In this document: in pieces, positions 55,582 to 64,000 of the stretch
How positions within the stretch are numbered: the stretch's first letter is position 1
Layout of the letters: every line of letters starts with the position of its first letter
NCBI GenBank assembly: GCA_963457665.1
Contig: OY735213.1
Coordinates: 48,663,785 to 48,727,784 of the forward strand
Direction: 5' to 3'
DNA length: 64,000 bases
From: Thysanoteuthis rhombus
Taxonomy: Eukaryota; Mollusca; Cephalopoda; Oegopsida; Thysanoteuthidae
The notes under the pieces: model-generated
The model's database searches: none
What the model was told of the DNA's origin: nothing
Seen by the model: the letters and a program-made list of their open reading frames with translations, nothing else
Translations under genes and position numbers: made by a program

Positions 55582-55629
55582 ACGGTGTACAAAGCTTTCT
55601 GTTCAACAAGTAACGACAGCAAGATTGAC
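55582..55629 (-). CDS. Candidate small cysteine-rich exon upstream of the VWC-like exon
   Basis: On the minus strand, acceptor ATCTTCCAG precedes 55629 and donor GTGAGT follows 55582. The 48-bp segment is open with phase 1 at both ends: QSCCRYLLNRKLCTP, then one base that completes a TCC codon with the first two bases of the exon at 51873. Consistent phase, a shared cysteine-rich character and good splice signals suggest both belong to one minus-strand gene. The exon is short, so chance remains possible. Confidence 0.5.
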
Positions 55630-55639
55630 CTGGAAGATA

Positions 55640-58600
55640 TACAAATACAAATCACAATTCAAACATAAGAAAAGACGAAATGAAATTAAAATGGTGATTT
55701 AAAACCAACGCAAGAATCATTAATAAAATTGTGTCAACACATTTCAAATTCATTGCGAATCAACAAGACGTAAAAGATTTTTTTTTTGCGACAAAAGGAG
55801 AAAGAAATCAAAGTCTAAAATAAATCGGTGTCGACGTTTCCAGAAAAGTTTTTTAAAATCTATACTTGATTAAAATGTTGCATTTAGGATGCAATTTCTT
55901 GTCTGATATATTGTTATGTTATTAGGATTGGCCCGTAGTTAAGGCTAATGATTTTACATGTTTGCGTTAGTAACAGCTTGTGGTAAGGCCAGTTATATGA
56001 ATAACTCAAAAGACAAAGTGTCAACTTTCCCCATCTCCCCCACATTCCGTCCTAGGCAAGGGACTTCTAGTGATATTTTTAACAATGGGAAACAATAATC
56101 CAGGAAAAAAAATACAATTCTCGATTCTAACACGAAAACCCGATTTTAACGGCCCGACAAAAAATTCAAAACAGTAAAAAGTAAGTCATAAAGTGTTAGC
56201 ACAGAACGACCAATACTTTTTAAACGTTTCAAGACCAAAGCAATGACCCATGAAATATAACCTCGCCAGTTCAATGTAGAGACTTCTTGTAATAATAGAA
56301 TATCATTTGGTGCTTGGATTGGAACAATCGATTGATAGAAGTGTCATATAGAGCCAAATTAAAGATGTTGATATTTGCCGATTTTTTTGGTCAGCTGGTA
56401 TGCCACGCAAACATGATTCCTTTGACCACATCGCCTAATTGGGGTATGACCAAAATTGATTTGATAGACAAAGGGTTGGGCGAATTTATGGCTTTTGTCT
56501 TCTTAGATGCACATTAACGTGTAGACAACATTAGATTCAGAGTTAATCTTCCCATTTATTTCGAAAGAAAGCAGATGACTACATCTTCCTTGCTCTGTTT
56601 CAACAGGGCATGAAAAAGTAAAAACCAAGAGAAAAAAAAAACTTTACCAACGACAGGAATAAGAGAGAAGGTTAGAAGAATATGACTAAGAAAAGAGAGA
56701 GAAACTATTTTCTATAAGTAATCTTATTTTCTATAAGTATCTTATTTCTTGGTCGAAATAGAACAGGTCGAAAACATGAAGGATGAGAAATACAACAATC
56801 GAAATCTTCATGGAAAGAAAGAAAAGGATTCCCTACAAACCGGCTAAGAAAGAATGGGAATGAATAATTAAAAAAAAAGAACCCCTAAACACCCTTCGGA
56901 CGCAAAGGTGATAATAGCTGAGTGAGCAGAGAAACGTGATGATGATGAAGAAATCTCCAGCGTAGAGAAAAGAGAAGGAAAGATGAAAAGTAACTATCTG
57001 AGCTCTTTATTGCTAAGTGCATCTGAGGAAAAACACCCTTTCCTCTAACATAAAACTATTTCAATCATTTATAAAAAGTAGAATTGAAAAAAAAAATTCC
57101 GTAGTTATTTTCTGCCTATTCGTGAAGTTCTATTTCGAATCCAAGTGAACACAGCACTGGAGTACTCGTCGAACGGAAAATGTGGGTTTACAGAGTAATT
57201 GTGAAAACTTCATCAACGACCAAACTAATCTCGTCAACGTCTGAAATCGATCAACAAAGAGAGAGATTCAGTCTGCAAAAGCCAATCCCACAGCATACCA
57301 ATATCATTCAGTTCTAAAATAAATGTGATAATGATGAAAAAAAGGCGTAGGGAAAAAGGAAGCGAAGACAAAAAAGTAACTATTCGGGCACTTGATTACC
57401 AAAGATAACAGGTCAAGTGTCTCGGAGAAAAAAAGCTCCCCTCTCCACGAAGTAGAATTGAAAATCAAAATTCCCATGGTTATTTCCCGTAGTTCTATTT
57501 AAACTGGTTTGCCCGTTTTTTTTGTTTTTTTTGTTTTTTTTTTGGTAATATCATTTAGCGCCAATCCCTAAAAGTGGGGAAGGGAGCTGATTGAGGTTTA
57601 CGTTTGGGCACCAGTTGTTGACAAGAGAAGTTCACTGATTACCATGAACCAAATACTACGTCCTGTAACTTACCTGTCCCAAGAATTGTCTTGTGGCCTC
57701 AAAAAAAGTATACTATGCCCACGCATGTGGGTCCTCACTTTAAACTAAACCTTGTACACGTTGTAGGGAAGTGAATAAGTACCTGTCACGTTTTGTAAAG
57801 AATAACGAGGAGAAAAGATCTATTTTCTTGCCGTTTTAAAAGCTGCTCCCAAAACAGAAGAACGTTTTTTAAAATTTCAGCCAAAGGTTGCCAATTTGAC
57901 CGTTTTATGGCCAAATCTGACAAATCTAGGCTTTTTAAAATAGCATTTGACCATGAACGATTTGAATTGGTCTCATCTAAATTTTTGGCTATTTTGCCTT
58001 TATTGCGGTAGTATTTTTTTTGTTGTTGATAAATTCTTATTTTTTGGTGTGTACTGCAGTGTTGCAATGTGGTATGAACAATTATTTCCTAATACTAATA
58101 TTGACTCCCATTGAAATTTTTCAGTTGCTTTTTATGATCATAACTTTAATACACAGGCCATCACCATAGACTTGCGAAAAAGAGGCAGAGAAATTAAGAT
58201 GAATGTAAATAGTGGTATTATTTTTTTTTAATTAATGCAATTGATTTACGATACTTAATCTAATGAAAATAATGATAAAATAATTGCTTTTATAAGCGAT
58301 TTTGGTATTTGGCCTTTTTGACGTGTTTTCAGTCAGAAACATCTCCAACTATATGGCGAACCTGTTCCGGCCTCTTCTGTCGATTTCCTTGCGGAGAAAT
58401 GGTTTCTTTGTTACTACCACTCTTCTAAGAATAAACAACTAAAACTAAAATGAAGATAAAAACTCAAAGGTTTACTCTATATTACCAATCGCACTATTGT
58501 TCGTTACCATCGAAGGGATGGTCCAAATTGAAAGTCGCATGGAACAATTAAAAAAATTAAGATGAAGGTTAAAAAAAAAAATCAGTGAAATTTGATAGAA

Positions 58601-59008
58601 GAATCTACTTTAGGCTCAGCTGAATTCGACGAATGCAGAGCAAGATCTTTGCTAGATTTCTTCATGTCTTTGAGAAACTGTTGATCAGATGCCGGTAGCT
58701 TTAAGACCCCCAAGTCTCTTTTTTGCTTTCCACCTGTACTCCAGATTCGTGAAATTTCTTAACAACAACTTGAACTCACGAAAATCGTTGTTTGGCTTAT
58801 CTCCCTTCCACAATAGATTTGTTAGTATGGCTTTATTATTATGAAATTCTCAAACTCCGGTCCAAATCAGAGGCAGGAATTGACACTGTTATTTGAACGC
58901 AACAACAAGAAGAAGAACAGCAAGAACAATCCTCTTTGATCTAGGGGAGTGAATTCTGCAATCATGTTAAGCCAAACTGACACGTTGAATAAGCATTTCT
59001 CTACCTAT
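55640..59008. other. No confident gene
   Basis: AT-rich to mixed composition. A strong minus-strand donor (GACAG then GTAAGT) lies near 57673, but I could not join it in phase to the exon at 55582. An R5-type segment lies at about 57888-58080. Several GA-rich patches at 56640-57450 look low-complexity. Confidence 0.5.
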
Positions 59009-59076
59009 ATTTTTAAATCTCAACCAAGTGACCAGTGCGCGGCACTCTGTACCGACTGAGCCGAACAGACAAGTAA
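59009..59076 (-). repeat. Possible tRNA-derived SINE head
   Basis: Read on the minus strand: GTTCGGCTCAGTCGGTACAG fits a polymerase III box A (TRGCNNAGYNGG); about 35 bp later CTTGGTTGAGATTT partly fits box B. Too decayed to be a tRNA gene. Confidence 0.35.
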
Positions 59077-59449
59077 TATATGTCTACGAAAATCAATGTT
59101 ATAGACTCATTTCATTCTAATAAATAAATACATTTATACTTAAAATATTTTTTATATGATTTTATTTATTAAACAAACGATGAAAAAGTTGCAAAATCAT
59201 CCTCAATCAGTATAAAAGCAGGAATGTTGTTTAACCATGTGGCCGCTTGTTATGATTTCATGCCTTCGAAAATGCGAAATCTTTGGTATTTTGCTTGGGT
59301 TGACACAGTTCTATCTATTCATGCCTTTTTCAATACGATTAAGTTACTAATGCCATTTCAGTATCATCAAGTTACATATGCCTTTTCTGAAATTAATCCA
59401 AACAGAATTCGTCTTTGATATCAAAATTAAAAAGATGATTTTTTTTCTT

Positions 59450-59600
59450 TTTCTCTGTCTGTTATAATGAACTCTTACACTTAACGTCAACACCTGATGA
59501 AAATATTTCCTACCTGACACTTGAAACTAAGGTCTCTCCTACTTGTGTTTAGTAGTGTCTTTTCTAGAATAAGATCTCATGAAGTTCCCATATATCTGTG
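59450..59600. repeat. Interspersed repeat family R3, copy 3 (diverged)
   Basis: AATGAACTCTTACACTTAAC, CTACCTGACACTTGAAACTA and GTTTAGTAGTGTCTTTTC follow the order of motifs in copies 1 and 2. Lies about 110 bp before the 46-bp array. Confidence 0.5.
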
Positions 59601-59713
59601 ATTTTTTTCGCTGGTATTGACAAGTTACTTGAGAATCATCCTATCATAACACATGTTAGTAAAAAGTCGGAAGTTTGTGAACTGATGATAATAATCGTAT
59701 GTATGGCTCAATA

Positions 59714-62700
59714 AAGGGGAATTGTATTCATCTTATTATTTGAATCACGACATTTCACATGCAAGAACTGTAACTCGCTATTTACATAATAGCATTTCAT
59801 AGGCAGAAACTGTATTCATCTGACTATTTACATAGCGGCATTTAATAGGGAAGAGCTATATTCATCTTAAGATTTGAATTACGACATTTCTAAGGCAAGA
59901 ACTGAATTCATTATGCTATTTATATAACGGAATTTCATAGGCCAGAACTGTATTCATCTCACTATTTAAATCATGCCATTTCATCGATAGGAACTGTATT
60001 CATCTCATTATTTTCATAACGACATTCCTAAGGCAAGAATTGTATTCATCTTACTATTTAAATAACGACATTTGATAAGCAAAGACTGTATTCATCTTGC
60101 TAATTGAATCACGAAATTTCAGAGGCAAGAACTCTATTCATATTAGTATTTAGATAACGACATTTCATAGATAGGAACTCTATTCGTCTCGCTATTTTAA
60201 TCACGATATTTGATAGGCAAGAACTGTATTCATCTTACTATTTAAATCCAGATATTTTATTGGAATTGATTTATTCATCTTGCTATTTGAATGAAAAAAT
60301 TCAGTAGGTAAAGAGTGTATTCATCTCAATATTTAAATCTCGACATTTCACAAGCAAAAACTGAATTCTTCGTAGTATATGAAACACGTTTCATAAGCAA
60401 GAATTATATTCATCTTACTACATAAATCATGACATTTCATAGGCAAGATGTTTGTTCAGCTTACTATTTGAATTACGACATTTCATAGGCAAAAAAGTAT
60501 CATCTGATTATTTACATAACGTGATTTAATATGCAAGAACTGTATTCATCTTACTACTTAAATAACGATATTTCATAGGCTAGAACTGTATTCATTTTAC
60601 TGTTTACAAATCAGCATTTCATCTTACTATTTAAATCATAACATTTCATTGGCAAGAACTGTATTCATTTTATTATTCAAATCCTGCCATTTCATAGATA
60701 GGAACTGTATTTATCTTATTATTTACATAACGATATTCCATAGGCAAGAACTGTATTCATCTTTCTGTCTAAATAACATTCCATAAGCAAAGAATATATT
60801 TATCTTGCAAATTGAATCACGACGTTTCATGGGAAAGAACTGTGTTCATCTTACTATTTAAATCAAGACATTTTATGGACTAGAACTGTATTCATCTTAC
60901 TATTTGAATGAAGTCACTCAATATGCGAGGACTTTATCCATCTCACTAATTAAATCACGAAATTTCACAGACAAAAACTGAATTCTTCTTAGTATTTGAA
61001 ACACGACATTTCATAGGCGATATCTGTTTTCATATGACCACGCTAATCACAGCATTTCATAGGCAAGAATTGCATTCATCTTACTATATAAAACATGACA
61101 TTCCATAGAAAAGATATTTCTTCAGCATGCTATTTGAATAAAGACATTTCATAGGCCAGAACGTATTCCTCTCACTATTTACATAACGGCATTCAAGACG
61201 CAAAAACTGTATTCATCTTACTAATCAAATGACGACCCAGGCTGGAACTGTATTCATCTTTCTATTTACATATCAGCATTTCATAGGAAAGACCTGTAAA
61301 TAAGGACATTTCATAGGCAAAAACTGAATTCTCTTCAGTGTTTAAATCACATTGCATAGGGAAGAATTATATTCATCTAACTATTCAAATCACGAAATTT
61401 CATAAGGAAGAACTTTTTTCACTTTACTATTCAAATAACGACATTTCTTAGGCAAGAATGTATTCATCTCACTATTTAAAACATGATATTTCATAGGCGA
61501 GAAATACATCCATTTTACTATCAAATAACCACATTTTATAGGCAGGAACTACATTCATTTTATTTTTTAGATAACGACATTCCCTAGACAAGAACTCTAT
61601 TATTCTTACTATTTGAATAACAACATTTTATGGGCAAGAAATGTATTCAGCTTATTAAATAAATCTCGACATTCCATTGGCAGGTACTGCAGTTATCTGA
61701 CTATTTGAATCACGTCATTTCATAGGCAGGGACTATATATATCCTATTATTTAAATCACTATATTACATAGGCAAAAACTGTATTCATTTTAGCATTTGG
61801 ATCAAGACATTTTTGAGGCAAGAACTATGTCCATCTCACTATTTAAATATCGACATTTCACAGGCAAGAATGAATTCCTTTTACTATTTAAATCACATTT
61901 TGTAGGCAAGAAGTGTATTCATCTGACTATTTACATAGCGGCATTTAATAGGCAAGAACTATATTCATCTTACTATCTAAATCACGACATTTCATGGGCA
62001 AGAACTGAATTCATCTTACTATTAGAATAAGGACATTCTGTGGCAAGAACTCTATTTGTCTTACTATTTGAATCACGACAAATGATAGGCAGGAACCTTA
62101 TCCATTTTTCTATTTAAATCACGACATTCTATAGGCCAACACTGTATTTATCTTACTATTTTAATAACGACATAATGATGTAACGACAATTCATAGGAGT
62201 TTTATTCATCATTTTAGATAACAATATTTCATAGGCAAGAACTATACGCATCTTGCTTTTCAAATTACAATATTTAGGCAAAAACTGAATTCATCTTACT
62301 AATCAAATTATGACATTCAATAAACAAAAACTGTATTCATCCCATTATTTAAATCACGACATTTCATAGGAAAAAATTGAATTCATTTTACCATTCAATC
62401 ACGATATTTCATAGGCAAAAACTATATCTATCTAAAAGTTAAAATGACGACCTTTCATGGCAAAAATGTATTCATCTTACTATTTAGATAGCAACATTTC
62501 TTAAGCAAAGGTGCATCTTGCTCATTATATCACGATATTTCAGAGGCAACAACCCTATTCACTTTAGTATTTAAATAACGACACTTTAAAGGTTGGAAAT
62601 CTATTCACCTCGCAATTCAAATCATGACATTTGACAGGCAAGAATTGTATTCAACTTACTTTTTAAATCACATTTTCCAATCGAGAACTGTATTCATCTC

Positions 62701-63945
62701 TCAATTTGAATCACGACACTTCACAGGAAGGAATCGTATTCATTTTACTATTTAAATCACGACATTTCATAGGCAAAACTATATCCATCTTATAATTTAA
62801 ATCACGGCATTCCATTTCATAGACAGGAACTGTATTCAACTTACTATTCAAATAATGACGTTCCATCGGCATGAAGCGTATTCATCTTATTATATGAATC
62901 ACGTCAATTTATTGGCATGGACTATATTTATCTTATTATTTGAATCACGCCATTTCATAGGTATGAATTGTATTCATCTTACTATTGAAATCAGAACATT
63001 TCAGAGGCAAGATTTGTTTTTGTCTCATCATCCAATTAACAGCATTACATAGGCAAGAACAATATGCAACTTACTATTCAAATAACGATTTTCCGTAGGC
63101 AAAAATGTGCTCATCTCACTATTCCAAGTACGAAATATTGTAGACATTAACTATACTCATCTGACTATTTAGATAACGACATATCATTAGCAAAGACTGT
63201 ATTCATCTTATTATTTGAATCACGTCATTTCATTGGCAGGAATTCTATCCATCTTACTATTTACGTAACGACATTTCATAGGCAAAAACTGTGTTCATCT
63301 TACTATCCAAATAACTACATTTCATAGTCTAGATCTGTATTCATCACACTAATGAAATAACGGTATTCCATAACCAAGAATGTATTTCTCTTACTGTTTA
63401 AATCACTTGATTTCAAAACATAGACAGTATAGATCTTACTTTTAAATCATATTTCATAGGCAAGAACTACATTCACCGTGCAATTTGAAGCACGATATTC
63501 CATAAACACGATGCTTCATTGGCAAGGGTTGTATCCATCTTACTATTTAAATAACGATATTCCATAGGCAAGAACTATATTAATCTTACTATTTAGATGA
63601 TATTCCATTGGCAAGAAGTGTATTCATCTAATCATTTAAATCACGGCATTTTATAAGTAAAGACTATTGTATTAATCTTACTATCAAAATAACGATTTTC
63701 CATTGGCAAGAACTATCTTCGTTTCACTACTTGAATAACGACATTCCATTGGTATGAGCTGTATTCATATTACTACGTAAATCACAACATTTCACATGCA
63801 GGAATTGTAGCTTGTTATTTACATAATGATATTTCATAGGCAAGAACTGCATTCATCTTGGTATTCGAACAAAGGCACATCATATACGAGAACTGTATGT
63901 ATTCATCCAAGTATTTAAATACTGGTATTTCAAACGCAAGTACTG
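59714..63945. repeat. 46-bp satellite-like tandem array, about 90 copies
   Basis: Successive units share GGCAAGAACTGTATTCATC, TTACTATTTAAATCACGAC and ATTTCATA, in this order, at about 46-bp spacing (for example equivalent points at 59883 and 59929). Units are heavily diverged, with indels and truncated units. Variant positions recur (AAATCACGAC versus AAATAACGAC or CATAACGGC; GCAAGAACTG versus CAGGAACTG). Short open frames inside are by-products. Non-repeat sequence is visible on both sides, so the whole array is in the window. Confidence 0.95.
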
Positions 63946-64000
63946 AATAAAAGCTTACGACACGAACTTGATACTTTCATTCCTGTAGAAAGAAAACCAA

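Noticed and set aside
57640-57700. Strong minus-strand splice donor (GACAG then GTAAGT) with an upstream ATG frame
   Set aside because: Its exit phase does not match the candidate exon at 55582-55629; joining them gives a quick stop.
58340-58440. Exon-like GC-richer segment with cysteines on plus and basic residues on minus
   Set aside because: No consensus donor on either strand and no recognised family.
59009-59076. Possible working tRNA gene on the minus strand
   Set aside because: Box A is good but box B is degraded and no acceptor stem can be paired; kept only as a possible SINE head.
61797-63052. Open frames of 65-77 codons with repeated ILLFKSRHF-like phrases
   Set aside because: Readings of the 46-bp tandem array; the frame is not kept between units because 46 is not divisible by 3.
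59714-63945. CRISPR-like array
   Set aside because: Repeats are contiguous with no unique spacers, units are diverged, and the context is a eukaryotic genome.

Overview
The window looks like nuclear DNA of an invertebrate animal, probably a mollusc or other lophotrochozoan (organism call is inference). It is AT-rich. Short coding exons with GT-AG borders are separated by introns of 0.1-3.6 kb, and the introns and flanks are full of TA/CT microsatellites, decayed retroelements and small non-autonomous repeats. There are no bacterial-type operons, ribosome binding sites or CRISPR arrays.

Positions 1070-34154, plus strand: one gene, the 3' part of a Rho-associated coiled-coil kinase (ROCK). Twenty-two exons join in one unbroken frame to give 884 codons plus a TGA stop. 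They encode the long coiled coil, the Shroom/Rho-binding segment and a PH domain split by a C1 zinc finger, ending in a short Ser/Gly/Pro tail. The kinase domain must lie upstream of the window. An extra 54-bp, frame-preserving, exon-like segment at 11085-11138 is a candidate alternative exon.

Positions 34155-48900: the 3' UTR and a repeat-rich flank. This holds a foldback MITE, a 39-bp tandem repeat, possible BEL/Pao and Penelope-type debris, an RTE reverse-transcriptase fragment and several interspersed families with copies elsewhere in the window. Positions 48917-55140: a near full-length decayed 5S rRNA copy joined to an RTE-clade LINE 3' end, followed by more RTE fragments. Interleaved on the minus strand are two cysteine-rich exon candidates (55582-55629 and 51745-51873) with matching splice phases; the second encodes a von Willebrand factor type C-like module. 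A plus-strand open segment near 53322-53519 resembles the start of a ligand-binding (ANF-receptor type) domain. Positions 59714-63945: a complete, strongly diverged tandem array with a period of about 46 bp and about 90 copies.

I found no clearly new multi-gene system. The best leads are the ROCK candidate exon, the 46-bp array, the 5S-LINE chimera, the foldback element family and the minus-strand VWC-type exons. All homology statements come from reading translations by eye, without database searches.
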